Source of the DNA: Clostridiales bacterium
Lineage (GTDB): Bacteria > Bacillota > Clostridia > Lachnospirales > WQUN01
Reading direction: 5' to 3'
Assembly (NCBI GenBank): GCA_031287685.1
Contig: JAITSQ010000031.1
Span: forward strand, 30,054 to 94,053
DNA length: 64,000 nucleotides
In this document: in pieces, positions 44,189 to 56,886 of the stretch
Layout of the letters: each line of letters opens with the position of its first letter
Numbering within the stretch: position 1 is the first letter of the stretch
Program-made: the position numbers and the translations under genes
The notes under the pieces: model-generated
Databases searched by the model: none
What the model was told of the DNA's origin: nothing
Seen by the model: only the letters and a program-made list of their open reading frames with translations

Positions 44189-45325
44189 TTAAAACCCGCC
44201 CGATACGCCGGCCGTGTTGCGGCTGGCCATACCGCTGGTCGCGCCGGTTGTATTGCGGTTGGTTATACCGTTGGTAGTGCCGGTTGTATTGCGGTTGGTT
44301 ATACCGTTAGTAGTGCCGGTTGTATTGCGGTTGGTTATACCGTTGGTCGTTCCGGTTGTATTGCGGTTGGTTACGCCGTTACTTGCGGTCGTGCCGTTGA
44401 TAGTGCCGGTTGTATTACGATTGATTGTACTGTTAGTAGCGCCGGTAGTGTTGCGATTGGCTGCGCCGTTGGTCGCGCTATTACCTGCGGTCGTGCCGGT
44501 TGCATTACGGTTGGTTATACCGTTGGTCGTTCCGGTTGTATTGCGGCTGGTTGCGCTGTTGGCGTTGCCGGTTGTATTGCGGCTGGTTACGCCGTTACTC
44601 GCGGTCGTGCCGGTTGTATTACGGTTGGTAGTGTCGGTTGCATTGCGGCTGGTTACGCCGTTGGCGTTGCCGGCAGTATTACGGTTGGTTGCGCCGTTGG
44701 TTGCGCTGTTACCTGCGGTCGTGCCGTTCACATTGCGGTTGGTTATACCGTTGGTTGTTCCGGTTGTATTGCGGCTGGTTACGCCGTTACTCGCGGTCGT
44801 TCCGGTTGTATTGCGGTTGGTTATACCGTTAGCAGTTCCGGTAGTATTGCCGTTGGTTGCGCTGTTACCTGCGGTCGCGCCGTTCACATTACGAGTCGTC
44901 AGCGCGCCGCCGGCCGCCGCGCCTATATTGGCCGCGTTGCGGGAGAGGCTGCCGTCTGTTCCGCCGCGCGTATAGTTATACGAGGAGCCGTTATAACTGT
45001 TGTAGCGCGAAACGCCGTTATTCGCGGCCGTCCCGTAGGAACGCGCGGCGCCGCCCGCGTAGCCCGCCATTCGGTCATAGGTGCGGGTATAGCCGTAGTC
45101 GCTCGCGGCGCGGGTATTGCCGGCGGTTCTGGCGTTTCTATAATAGGAATTGCGGTAACCCGCGGCGCGCCCGTAGCCGTCGTTATCATTTACGAGAGCC
45201 GCGCGGTCGGCCCGATAGGCCGCCCCCTGCAGGTTTTCCGACCCGGCGCAGCCCGTGGCGGCGGCGCCGAGAACGCCCGCCAGCAGGCCCGCGGCTGCGT
45301 TTTTCAAGAACTTTTTCCGTTTCAT
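44189..45325 (-). CDS. Low-complexity lipoprotein with 12-residue Asn/Thr/Gly repeats
   Basis: Protein of 378 residues with a clear lipoprotein signal: basic MKRKKFLKN, a hydrophobic stretch and the lipobox ATGC with Cys26. Residues 30-135 are rich in Tyr, Arg, Asn and Gly. From about residue 145 to the end the sequence is built from a 12-residue unit of the type NRNTTGTTNGIT with variants, encoded by 36-bp repeats. It would be anchored to the outer face of the cell membrane and spread as a flexible or beta-rolled Thr/Asn surface. No enzymatic motif is seen. GGGGGA precedes the ATG; a terminator follows. The tandem structure allows copy-number change without frameshift. Confidence 0.75.
   Translation of the reverse strand: MKRKKFLKNAAAGLLAGVLGAAATGCAGSENLQGAAYRADRAALVNDNDGYGRAAGYRNSYYRNARTAGNTRAASDYGYTRTYDRMAGYAGGAARSYGTAANNGVSRYNSYNGSSYNYTRGGTDGSLSRNAANIGAAAGGALTTRNVNGATAGNSATNGNTTGTANGITNRNTTGTTASNGVTSRNTTGTTNGITNRNVNGTTAGNSATNGATNRNTAGNANGVTSRNATDTTNRNTTGTTASNGVTSRNTTGNANSATSRNTTGTTNGITNRNATGTTAGNSATNGAANRNTTGATNSTINRNTTGTINGTTASNGVTNRNTTGTTNGITNRNTTGTTNGITNRNTTGTTNGITNRNTTGATSGMASRNTAGVSGGF
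44214..44890. repeat. 36-bp tandem repeats within the lipoprotein gene
   Basis: Imperfect in-frame repeats of 36 bases (plus-strand form begins GTTGGTTATACCGTTGGTAG). The units nearest the 3' end of the gene (44214-44390) are almost identical, while those toward the 5' end diverge and are interrupted, a gradient expected from expansion at one end. Confidence 0.85.
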
Positions 45326-45443
45326 ATATATCCCCCGGATTGTTAATTTTAATGAAGCCCCGAAAAAACGGCTTCGGATTATATTTTCTGCCCGGAGGCT
45401 TTTTTAATACTATCTTTTTTTTGTAAAAATATTGATAAATTCC

Positions 45444-45472
45444 TTGAATTCAAGGCGTTTCCGTGGTATAAT
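45444..45472 (+). promoter_or_regulatory. Sigma-A promoter of malQ-gyrB
   Basis: TTGAAT (45444-45449), 17-base spacer, perfect TATAAT (45467-45472), about 50 bases before malQ. Confidence 0.75.
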
Positions 45473-45524
45473 CGTATAAGATATTTTTCGTTTTTCATTC
45501 GTTTTTATTCGGAGGGCTGTTCGT

Positions 45525-49140
<3,616 letters not shown>

Positions 49141-49142
49141 AA

Positions 49143-49231
49143 GCCGCGTCAATTATTGACGCGCACATAGAGTTGGACTCTATGATTCGCAGAGCAAAGC
49201 TCTATATCGGCGTCAAAAATTGACGCGGCGG
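49143..49231. repeat. Palindromic repeat, TTGAC family, copy 3 (complete element)
   Basis: About 89 bases with matching inverted ends: GCCGCGTCAATTATTGACGC at the left, and the reverse complement of the right end reads GCCGCGTCAATTTTTGACGC. Between them lie two ATAGAG/CTCTAT-type hairpins. Copies 1 and 2 correspond to single halves. It begins right after the gyrB stop codon and could also act as its terminator-like structure. Confidence 0.8.
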
Positions 49232-49312
49232 AAAGCGGAGGCTTGTTCAGGAGATATATTATTATCCGGGGGCGTTTAACCTTCTTTTGAAGCGAGGCGT
49301 TTCAAGCAAGCG

Positions 49313-49442
49313 GAGCAATTCCATGTTTGACTTGCTGGTTTCGAGTCGGAAACTGCGAGGCCACGCCACGAGAGTTGGCGAAGCCAATGCGGGGAGGCGC
49401 CAAAAAACGCCGAGCGCGGCTTATGTCAAACGGAATTGCTAT
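49313..49442. repeat. MITE-like element, type B (E1)
   Basis: Inverted ends GAGCAATTCCATGTTTGACT (left) and, reverse complemented, TAGCAATTCCGTTTGACATA (right). The interior shares the CTTGCTGGTTTCGAG and GCCGAGCG/GGCTTATGTC blocks with the element at 58.8-59.1 kb. No reading frame with a real start or known domain. It adjoins E2 directly. Together with copy 3 of the palindrome, E1 and E2 fill the gyrB-gyrA gap; the stretch 49232-49312 between them shows nothing recognisable. Confidence 0.75.
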
Positions 49443-49722
49443 GGCGATTTTCAAAAACGTTGACTGTCGACGTTTGCGAAAAATGGCTTAAAATCGGCGT
49501 TTTTTTCGGCACTAATGCCCTCTCGCAAGCTCCGCTTGCTGGCCCTCCGGCGCAGTGTTCGCGCCTCCCCACATTTGCTCGGCGTTTTTTCGGCACTAAT
49601 GCCTGCCGAAAAAGCCGCCTTCTTGCCCGGCGTTTTTTCGGCACTAATGCCTGCCGAAAAAGCCGCCTTCTTGCCGCCGATTTTCCGCTCCGCGCCAGTC
49701 AACGTTTTGTAAAATTGCTATA
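49443..49722. repeat. MITE-like element, type A (E2), with tandem 48-bp hairpin units
   Basis: Left end GGCGATTTTCAAAAACGTTGAC and right end, reverse complemented, TAGCAATTTTACAAAACGTT. The interior holds two nearly identical 48-bp units (about 49583-49678) of the form GGCGTTTTTTCGGCACTAAT...GCCGAAAAAGCCGCCTTCTT, each a hairpin, plus a degenerate unit before them. The right end reads outward TGCTATATAA, an extended -10-like sequence about 30 bases before gyrA. Confidence 0.8.
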
Positions 49723-49752
49723 TAACCATAACGCAAGGCAAGCGAGGTAAAA

Positions 49753-52206
49753 ATGGACGATAGAATAAAGACCATAAAAATTGAGGATGAAATGGAAAGC
49801 TCGTACATTGAGTATTCCATGAGCGTGATTGTGGCGCGGGCGCTGCCCGACGCGCGGGACGGCCTGAAGCCGGTGCATCGGCGGATTCTCCACACAATGA
49901 ACGAGCTGAACCTTGACCCGGGCAAGGCCTACAAAAAATCGGCGCGTATCGTTGGCGACGCTATGGGTAAATATCACCCGCATGGCGACTCGTCTATTTA
50001 CGACGCTATGGTGCGTATGGCGCAGGATTTCTCAATGCGATACCCACTTGTGGACGGGCACGGCAACTTCGGCTCAATGGATGGGGATTCGGCGGCCGCC
50101 CAGCGCTATACCGAGGCGCGGCTGACGCGGCTTTCGCTCCTTATGCTCGCGGATATAGAGAAAGACACGGTGGACTTCGTGCCGAACTACGACGGGGAGC
50201 TTTCGGAGCCGACGGTGCTGCCGGCGAAGTTTCCGAATCTGCTCGTCAACGGCACCTCCGGTATTGCCGTAGGTATGGCCACTAATATTCCGCCGCATAA
50301 TATGGGAGAGGTCGCCGACGCGGTGAACCGCCTGCTGGACGACCGTATGGCCGGCGTGGATACCGATATAAACGACCTCGCGGCGTATGTCAAGGGGCCG
50401 GATTTTCCCACCGGGGGCGCTATCCTGGGCAGAGCCGGAATCCGCTCGATGTACTTGACCGGGCGGGGCAAGGTCGTCGTGCGCGCCACGGCGGAGATTC
50501 AGCCGCTTCACGGCGGCCGGGAGCAGATTGTAGTCACCGAAATCCCTTATCAGGTCAACAAGGCCAAAATGTGCGAACGTATCGACGAGCTTGTGCGGGA
50601 TAAAAAAATCGACGGTATCACCGATATGCGCGACGAATCCAACCGCGAGGGGGTTCGCGTGGTAATCGAGCTTCGGCGGGACGTTAACGCGAGCGTCGTT
50701 CTGAATCAGCTCTATAAATTCTCGCAGATGCAGGAGACAATCGGCGTGATAATGCTCGCGCTCAAAAACGGCGAGCCGGCCATTCTCAATCTGCGCGACA
50801 TTCTGGACATTTATATCGACCACCAGCGGGACGTCATCACCAGGCGGACGCGCTTTGAGCTTGCCAAAACGCGTAAACGGGAGCATATCCTTGAAGGTTA
50901 TCTGATTGCCCTTGAGCACATCGACGAAGTAATAGCGCTTATCCGCGCCTCCAAAGACCGGAACGAAGCCAAGGAGAAGCTGAGCGAGCGATTCTCCCTG
51001 TCCGAGGCGCAGGCCGACGCGATTGTCAAAATGCAGCTCGGCAGCCTCACAGGCCTGGAACGGGAGAAAATCGAACAGGAGCTGGCCGAAATCAAGGCGC
51101 TCATCGCCGAGCTGACCTTGATTTTAGAGAGCGAGGCGAAGCTGCTCAGCGTTATAAAGGAAGAAATCTTAGACGCGAAGGCGCGCTTCGCCGACGAACG
51201 GCGCACGATTATAGTCGCCGATTCTGGGGATTTATGCATAGAAGACCTGACCCCGGACGAGGCCGGCGTGGTCACTATGACCGCCGCGGGGTATGTTAAG
51301 CGGCAGCCGCTGTCGGCTTATAAGCAGCAGAAGCGGGGCGGCAAGGGCGTTATCGGTATGGGCTTCCGCGAGGAGGACGCGATACGGGATTTATTCGTTT
51401 GCACGGCTCATCAGCAGATTTTGTTTTTCACGAGCCAGGGCCGCGCGTACCGCATAAAGACTTACGAAATCCCCGAAGCGGGGCGGGCGGCCAAAGGCAC
51501 GAATATCGTCAACCTGCTTGACTTGAAGGACGGGGAGCGCGTGGCCGCGGTTATGCCCGTGCGCGAGGGGGAGGAAGGCGTTCTCCTTATGCTCACGAGG
51601 CTCGGAATAGTCAAGAAAACGCCGCTCGCGGAATATGACAATATCCGCAGAACCGGCATACGCGCCCTGAACATCAAAGACGGCGACGAGCTTATCGGCG
51701 TTATCCGCGCCAAAGACGGGGACGACGTTTTTGTGGCCACCTCGAATGGATACGGCATACGCTTCCCGGAGGCGGCGCTGCGTCCGCTGGGCCGGGCGGC
51801 GGCGGGCGTCCGGGCGATAAACCTTGACGACGACGATTTTGTGGTGGGCTGCGGGATTTTTGAGCCGGAAATGCAAATCTTGCTGGTGTCGGAACGCGGA
51901 TTCGGCAAACGCACGGAATACGACGCTTTCCGCCGTCAGCACCGGGGCGGCAGGGGCGTGCGCGTCTACAGGCCGTCCGAAAAAACCGGCAGGCTATGCG
52001 GCGTGGTCAGCGCCCACGAAAAAGACGAGCTTATGATAATTAACTCGCAGGGCGTAATAATACGTATAGAAGTAGGAGGGATTTCAAGCCTGGGCCGTAT
52101 GGCGCAGGGGGTCAAGCTCATCAATCTGGCCGACGACGACGTGGTGGTGAGCGTGGCCAGAGTGGCGGAGGAAGTCAAGGGAGAGCCCGAGGCTGAACTC
52201 GAATAA
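49753..52206 (+). CDS. gyrA: DNA gyrase subunit A
   Basis: DNA-cleaving subunit of 817 residues. The quinolone-region segment [18 protein letters not shown] has Ser at the usual quinolone-contact position, the catalytic Tyr is in [11 protein letters not shown], and the C-terminal beta-pinwheel has the GyrA-box QKRGGKG. The end is acidic ([12 protein letters not shown]). GCGAGG precedes the ATG. The gene is cut off from gyrB by repeats, so it needs read-through or a promoter within the E2 element. leuD follows after 19 bases. Confidence 0.96.
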   Translation: MDDRIKTIKIEDEMESSYIEYSMSVIVARALPDARDGLKPVHRRILHTMNELNLDPGKAYKKSARIVGDAMGKYHPHGDSSIYDAMVRMAQDFSMRYPLVDGHGNFGSMDGDSAAAQRYTEARLTRLSLLMLADIEKDTVDFVPNYDGELSEPTVLPAKFPNLLVNGTSGIAVGMATNIPPHNMGEVADAVNRLLDDRMAGVDTDINDLAAYVKGPDFPTGGAILGRAGIRSMYLTGRGKVVVRATAEIQPLHGGREQIVVTEIPYQVNKAKMCERIDELVRDKKIDGITDMRDESNREGVRVVIELRRDVNASVVLNQLYKFSQMQETIGVIMLALKNGEPAILNLRDILDIYIDHQRDVITRRTRFELAKTRKREHILEGYLIALEHIDEVIALIRASKDRNEAKEKLSERFSLSEAQADAIVKMQLGSLTGLEREKIEQELAEIKALIAELTLILESEAKLLSVIKEEILDAKARFADERRTIIVADSGDLCIEDLTPDEAGVVTMTAAGYVKRQPLSAYKQQKRGGKGVIGMGFREEDAIRDLFVCTAHQQILFFTSQGRAYRIKTYEIPEAGRAAKGTNIVNLLDLKDGERVAAVMPVREGEEGVLLMLTRLGIVKKTPLAEYDNIRRTGIRALNIKDGDELIGVIRAKDGDDVFVATSNGYGIRFPEAALRPLGRAAAGVRAINLDDDDFVVGCGIFEPEMQILLVSERGFGKRTEYDAFRRQHRGGRGVRVYRPSEKTGRLCGVVSAHEKDELMIINSQGVIIRIEVGGISSLGRMAQGVKLINLADDDVVVSVARVAEEVKGEPEAELE

Positions 52207-52225
52207 AATTCAGGAGGGTTATACA

Positions 52226-52714
52226 TTGCGGACACAGGGCACAGTATTTAGGTATGGCGACAACATCGACACAGACGTAATAATCCCGGCGAGGTATCTC
52301 AACTCCGCCGAACCCGCCGACCTGGCGGCTCATTGTATGGAGGACGCGGACGCGGATTTCGCCGGGAAAGTCAGGCCGGGCGATATAATAGCGGCGGGGA
52401 AAAATTTCGGCTGCGGCTCGTCGCGCGAACACGCGCCGATTGCCATAAAAGCCGCCGGAGTTTCGTGCGTCATAGCAAAATCCTTCGCGAGGATTTTTTT
52501 CCGCAACGCTATAAATATCGGCCTGCCGATTCTGGAATGTCCCGAAGCGGCCGACGGTATCTCAAACGGAGACGCCGTAAGCGTAGACTTTGACCGGGGG
52601 GTTATAAAAAACCTGACCACCGGCGGGGAATATCAGGCGGCGCCGTTCCCCGGATTCATCAAAGGAATTATCGAAAACGACGGCCTTATAGGCAAACTGA
52701 AAGCGGGAGTGTAA
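52226..52714 (+). CDS. leuD: 3-isopropylmalate / citramalate dehydratase, small subunit
   Basis: Subunit of 162 residues, the short LeuD type that pairs with the 419-residue LeuC type. [15 protein letters not shown], the [14 protein letters not shown] active-site motif and [15 protein letters not shown] are typical. The start is a TTG at 52226 with AGGAGG eight bases before it; no ATG is available. leuB follows without a gap (TAAATG). The partner leuC is in the other branched-chain operon near 3-4 kb. Confidence 0.95.
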   Translation: MRTQGTVFRYGDNIDTDVIIPARYLNSAEPADLAAHCMEDADADFAGKVRPGDIIAAGKNFGCGSSREHAPIAIKAAGVSCVIAKSFARIFFRNAINIGLPILECPEAADGISNGDAVSVDFDRGVIKNLTTGGEYQAAPFPGFIKGIIENDGLIGKLKAGV

Positions 52715-53803
52715 ATGGAGATAAACCTGGCGGTAATACCCGGCGACGGCATCGGGCCGGAGGTAACGGCGGAGGCGCTGGAGACTCTGCGTGTAATAGA
52801 ATTGAAATTCGGACATAAATTGCGCTTCACAGAGGCGGACGCGGGCGGAATTGCCTACGACAAAACCGGCGCTCCGCTCCCGGAGGAGACTTTAAGGATT
52901 TGCCGCGCGGCGGACAGCGTGCTTCTGGGCGCGGTCGGCGGCCCTAAATGGGATGGCCTCTCGGGGGATAAACGCCCGGAAGCCGCCCTTTTGGGCCTTC
53001 GCGGGGAGCTGAGCCTGTACGCCAACCTGCGCCCGGCTTATCTGCACGAGGCCCTGCGCGGGGCCTGCCCGCTGAAGCCGGAGCTGACGGAGGGCGGCGT
53101 GGACATTATGGTGGTGCGCGAGCTGACCGGCGGCATATATTTTGGCGCGCGCGGCGTTTCGGAGGACAAGCTTTCCGCTTGGGACACGGAGAAATATTCC
53201 GTGGCGGAGGTCGAGAGAATCGCGCGCGTGGCGTTTGAAATCGCGATGAAACGCGGGCGGCGCGTCTGCAATGTGGACAAGGCGAACGTGCTGGAGTCCT
53301 CCCGTCTCTGGCGGCGCGTCGTGGCGGAAGTCGCCGGAAATTTCCCGGAGGTCGAGCTGTCGCATATGTACGTGGACAACGCGGCAATGCAGCTTGTCCG
53401 CAACCCGCGCGGGTTCGATGTGTTAGTTACAACTAATATGTTTGGCGACATTCTTTCGGACGAGGCGGCGCAAATCACCGGCTCGATTGGTATGCTGCCT
53501 TCGGCTTCGCTGGGGGAGGGCAGTTTCGGTATGTACGAGCCGATTCACGGCTCCGCGCCGGACATCGCCGGGCGGGACCTGGCCAACCCTATAGCCACGG
53601 TGCTGTCGGCGGCAATGATGCTCCGGTATTCCTTCGGCCTGCTTGAGGAAGCCGAGTGTATTGAGCGGGCGGTGAAAAGAACGCTTTCCGAAAAGTATCG
53701 CACCGCCGATATTTATTCCGAGGGCACCCATAAAGTCGGCACGCGGGAAATGGGCCGCCTGCTCCGGGAAAGACTTGGAGATAGCAATTTTACAAAGCGT
53801 TGA
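52715..53803 (+). CDS. leuB: 3-isopropylmalate dehydrogenase
   Basis: NAD-dependent decarboxylating dehydrogenase of 362 residues; with CimA and LeuCD it also acts on methylmalate. [53 protein letters not shown] and the [16 protein letters not shown] motif are intact. The last six residues (SNFTKR) and the stop codon are encoded by the inverted end of the adjacent repeat element E3, so the native C-terminus was probably replaced. Confidence 0.95.
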   Translation: MEINLAVIPGDGIGPEVTAEALETLRVIELKFGHKLRFTEADAGGIAYDKTGAPLPEETLRICRAADSVLLGAVGGPKWDGLSGDKRPEAALLGLRGELSLYANLRPAYLHEALRGACPLKPELTEGGVDIMVVRELTGGIYFGARGVSEDKLSAWDTEKYSVAEVERIARVAFEIAMKRGRRVCNVDKANVLESSRLWRRVVAEVAGNFPEVELSHMYVDNAAMQLVRNPRGFDVLVTTNMFGDILSDEAAQITGSIGMLPSASLGEGSFGMYEPIHGSAPDIAGRDLANPIATVLSAAMMLRYSFGLLEEAECIERAVKRTLSEKYRTADIYSEGTHKVGTREMGRLLRERLGDSNFTKR

Positions 53804-54015
53804 CTGGCGCGGAGCGGAAAATCGGCGGCAAGAAGGGGGCTTTTTCGGCGGGCAGCAGCGCCGAAAAAACGCCGATAAGAAGGGGGCTTTTTCGGCGGGT
53901 AGTAGCGCCGAAAAAACACCGATAAGAAGGGGGCTTTTTTGGCGGGCAGTAGCGCCGAAAAAACACCGATTTCAAGCCGTTTTTCGCGAACGCCGGCAGT
54001 CATTGAAAATTGCTA
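53782..54015. repeat. MITE-like element, type A (E3), with three 47-bp hairpin units
   Basis: Left end TAGCAATTTTACAAAGCGTT, right end (reverse complemented) TAGCAATTTTCAATGACTGC. The interior has three tandem units of 47 bp beginning GATAAGAAGGGGGCTTTTTC or GGCAAGAAGG, each a hairpin (GGCTTTTTCGGC.../GCCGAAAAAAC). It overlaps the 3' end of leuB and its right end reads outward TGCTATAGT toward ilvE, about 50 bases before that start. Confidence 0.85.
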
Positions 54016-54067
54016 TAGTTGCGCGGGCCAAGCCTGTATAAATAATACATTGTAAGGGGAAAGTCAT

Positions 54068-55138
54068 ATGACTATAAAAAAGAACCTGACGGATTCCCCG
54101 AAAACCAAGCCGGCCGATTCGGATTTGGTTTTCGGCAAATATTTTACCGACCATATGTTCCTATGCGAGTATACCGAGGGTATCGGCTGGCACGACCCGG
54201 AGATTACGCCGGTGGCAGACCTTTCGCTTTCGCCCGCGGCTATGGTGCTGCATTATGGCCAGGCCATTTTTGAGGGGCTGAAGGCCTATCGCGCGGAGGA
54301 CGGCCGGATTCTGCTGTTCCGCCCGAGGGATAACTTCGCGCGGCTGAACCTGTCGGCTGCCCGTTTGTGCATACCAAATATAGACATAGATTTTGCGCTT
54401 GGGGCGCTAAAAGAATTGCTGGAGACGGAAAAGGCCTGGATTCCCGGCTCTTCGGGGACTTCGCTGTATATCCGCCCCTTCGTCATAGCGGACGAGCCGG
54501 CGCTCGGCGTGCATATATCGCGGAGTTATAAGTTCATCATTTTGCTTTCGCCCGTCGGGCCATATTATAAGGAAGGATTGGACCCGGTGCGGATTTGCGT
54601 CGAGGACGAGTATGTGCGCGCCGTGCGGGGCGGCGTGGGCTTCACGAAGGCGGCGGCCAATTACGCCATAAGCCTCAAGGGGCAGGAAAAGGCGCAGGGC
54701 TTGGGCTTTACGCAGGTGCTGTGGCTTGACGGCGTGGAGCGGCGGTATGTTGAGGAAGTGGGCACGATGAACGTATTTTTCAAAATCGGCGGCGAGGTGG
54801 TCACACCGGAGCTGTCCGGCGGGATTCTGGCCGGCATCACGCGGGATTCGGCGCTGAAACTCCTTGGAAAGCGCGGCATACCCACCGCCGAGCGCCGCGT
54901 CAGCTTAGACGAGGTCATAGAGGCCGGGGAGGCGGGCCGCCTTGAGGAAGCCTTCGGCTCCGGCACCGCCGCCGTTATCTCGCCCATAAGCGAGTTTTAT
55001 TACGCGGGGCGGACGGTTCGCGTTGGAACAGGAGGCGCCGGCGAAATCTCAAAATGGCTCTATGACGAGCTTACGGGGATTCAGTACGGACGGCGGGAGG
55101 ACACGTTCGGCTGGGTGGAGGCGCTGGGGGGTTCTTGA
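54068..55138 (+). CDS. ilvE: Branched-chain amino acid aminotransferase
   Basis: Fold-type IV PLP enzyme of 356 residues, the longer (type II) form, final step for valine, isoleucine and leucine. LHYGQAIFEGLKAYR, the RPRDNFARLNLSAARLC segment, the PLP lysine in GFTKAAANYAISLK, and the EEVGTMNVFF and GTAAVISPI motifs are present. AAGGGG lies nine bases before the ATG. It is separated from leuB by repeat element E3 and from ilvD by 74 unremarkable bases. Confidence 0.95.
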   Translation: MTIKKNLTDSPKTKPADSDLVFGKYFTDHMFLCEYTEGIGWHDPEITPVADLSLSPAAMVLHYGQAIFEGLKAYRAEDGRILLFRPRDNFARLNLSAARLCIPNIDIDFALGALKELLETEKAWIPGSSGTSLYIRPFVIADEPALGVHISRSYKFIILLSPVGPYYKEGLDPVRICVEDEYVRAVRGGVGFTKAAANYAISLKGQEKAQGLGFTQVLWLDGVERRYVEEVGTMNVFFKIGGEVVTPELSGGILAGITRDSALKLLGKRGIPTAERRVSLDEVIEAGEAGRLEEAFGSGTAAVISPISEFYYAGRTVRVGTGGAGEISKWLYDELTGIQYGRREDTFGWVEALGGS

Positions 55139-55212
55139 CGAAATGAAAAGCCGGAGGGTGGCTGATTTGTCAAATTGACGAGATACCCCAATAACAGTGG
55201 GAGTGGTAAATA

Positions 55213-56883
55213 ATGGGAAACATTAGCAGCGACAGAATTAAAACGGGCAGCGCCCGGATGCCGCACAGGGCCTTGCTCAAGGCGTGCGGCCTTACCGACG
55301 CGGAGATTGCCCGGCCGATAATCGGCGTGGCGTGCGCGCAGAGCGACATCGTGCCGGGGCATATCCACTTGGGGACGGTGGCGCGGGCGGCGATGGACGG
55401 CGTGCTGTCGGCGGGAGGTACGCCGGTGCGCTTCCCGGTAATCGGCGTGTGCGACGGAATCGCTATGAATCACGAGGGTATGAACTACTCTTTGGCTACG
55501 AGGGAGCTTATAGCTGATTCGGTCGAATCTATGACGATTAGTCACGCGATCGACGCGCTCGTGTGCGTGCCGAATTGCGACAAAATCGTGCCGGGTATGC
55601 TTATGGCGGCGGCGCGGCTGAATATCCCGACGATTTTTGTGAGCGGCGGTCCGATGCTGTCGGGCCGCCTGCGCGACGGTTCCCGAATCAGCCTGTCAAA
55701 GACTTTCGAGGCGGTCGGCGCGCTGGCCGCCGGCCGGATTTCCGAGGAGGAGTTTCTGGAGATTGAAAACGCGTCCTGCCCCACGTGCGGCTCGTGTTCA
55801 GGTATGTATACGGCTAACTCAATGAATTGCCTGTGCGAGGCGCTTGGCATGGCCCTGGCCGGCAACGGCACTGTGCCCGCGCCGTTTGCGGAGCGCGTGC
55901 GCCTGGCCAAGTCCGCCGGAGTGAAGATCATGGAACTTTTGGAACGCGGACTGCGTCCGCTCGACATAATGACTGAGAGCGCTTTTAGAAACGCGCTGAC
56001 TGTCGACATGGCGGTGGGTTGTTCGACAAACTCAATGCTGCATCTGCCGGCGATTGCGCGAGAGGCGGGCGTGACGCTCGACTTGGAGGTTGCCAACGAA
56101 ATTTCCGGGAGAACGCCGAATCTCTGCCGCCTGGCCCCAGCCGGCCCGCACCATATGGAGGATTTACACTACGCGGGCGGCGTCCCGGCGATTATGAAAG
56201 AGCTTGAGGGGCTGGGCCTGCTCGATACGTCCCGCGTTACGGTAACCGGAAAAACAATGGCCGAGAATATTCGCGAGGCGTGCAATTTGGACGATTCCGT
56301 GGTGCGCCGGGGGGATAACCCGTATTCGCCCACCGGCGGGATTAAAGTCCTCCGAGGGAGCCTTGCGCCGCTTGGCGCGGTGGTCAAGAAATCCGCCGTG
56401 GCCCCGTCGATGATGAGGCGCGAAGGGGCGGCGCGCGTGTTTGAGTGCGAGGAAACGGCCTATGAGGCTATTTTGGGCGGCGTGGTGCAGCCGGGAGACG
56501 TGGTCGTAATCCGCTATTGCGGGCCGAAGGGCGGGCCGGGTATGCCGGAAATGCTCTCGCCGACCTCCGCCCTGGCGGGGATGGGCCTGGACGGCGAGGT
56601 GGCGCTGATTACGGACGGGCGGTTCTCCGGCGCGTCGCGCGGAGCGTCAATCGGACACGCGTGCCCGGAGGCGGCGGCGGGCGGCCCGATTGCCATAGTC
56701 CGCGACGGCGACCGGATTAAAATCGACATAGAGGCGGGCTCGCTCGACTTGCTCCTTCCGAGGGAAGAAATTGAGCGGCGGCTTTCGGAGCTGCCGCCGT
56801 TTGAGCCGCGCGTAAGAACCGGATACCTTGCGCGATACGCCCGAATGGTGACCGGGGCGGAAAAAGGCGCGGTGGTCGAGTAG
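55213..56883 (+). CDS. ilvD: Dihydroxy-acid dehydratase
   Basis: Iron-sulfur dehydratase of 556 residues that makes the 2-oxoacids of valine and isoleucine. Cluster cysteines are in [24 protein letters not shown] and [20 protein letters not shown]; the end has [16 protein letters not shown] and [13 protein letters not shown] precedes the ATG at a slightly long spacing. It completes the ilv set with ilvBN and ilvC in the first operon. It converges with the M23-like gene, only 3 bases between stops. Confidence 0.96.
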   Translation: MGNISSDRIKTGSARMPHRALLKACGLTDAEIARPIIGVACAQSDIVPGHIHLGTVARAAMDGVLSAGGTPVRFPVIGVCDGIAMNHEGMNYSLATRELIADSVESMTISHAIDALVCVPNCDKIVPGMLMAAARLNIPTIFVSGGPMLSGRLRDGSRISLSKTFEAVGALAAGRISEEEFLEIENASCPTCGSCSGMYTANSMNCLCEALGMALAGNGTVPAPFAERVRLAKSAGVKIMELLERGLRPLDIMTESAFRNALTVDMAVGCSTNSMLHLPAIAREAGVTLDLEVANEISGRTPNLCRLAPAGPHHMEDLHYAGGVPAIMKELEGLGLLDTSRVTVTGKTMAENIREACNLDDSVVRRGDNPYSPTGGIKVLRGSLAPLGAVVKKSAVAPSMMRREGAARVFECEETAYEAILGGVVQPGDVVVIRYCGPKGGPGMPEMLSPTSALAGMGLDGEVALITDGRFSGASRGASIGHACPEAAAGGPIAIVRDGDRIKIDIEAGSLDLLLPREEIERRLSELPPFEPRVRTGYLARYARMVTGAEKGAVVE

Positions 56884-56886
56884 CCC

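Noticed and set aside
44214..44400. Possible CRISPR array (36-bp repeats)
   Set aside because: The repeats are in frame inside a protein gene, with no spacers.
44214..44975. Plus-strand 253-codon open frame rich in Leu/Val/Pro across the lipoprotein repeats
   Set aside because: It is a by-product of the 36-bp repeats read on the other strand; no ribosome-binding site and the opposite strand has a lipoprotein signal, start site and terminator.
49436..49750. Repetitive open frames with CRKSRLLA or PAEKAAFLP units between gyrB and gyrA
   Set aside because: They only translate the hairpin units of the E2 element; similar frames appear on both strands and no start signals are present.
53828..53970. 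Possible CRISPR array (three regular ~47-bp repeats)
   Set aside because: Units are contiguous with no unique spacers, are hairpins within an inverted-repeat element, and no cas genes are nearby.
54016..54067. T-box or other riboswitch before ilvE (and before ilvD at 55139-55212)
   Set aside because: The spacers are too short and lack the T-box AGGGUGGNACCGCG-type motif.
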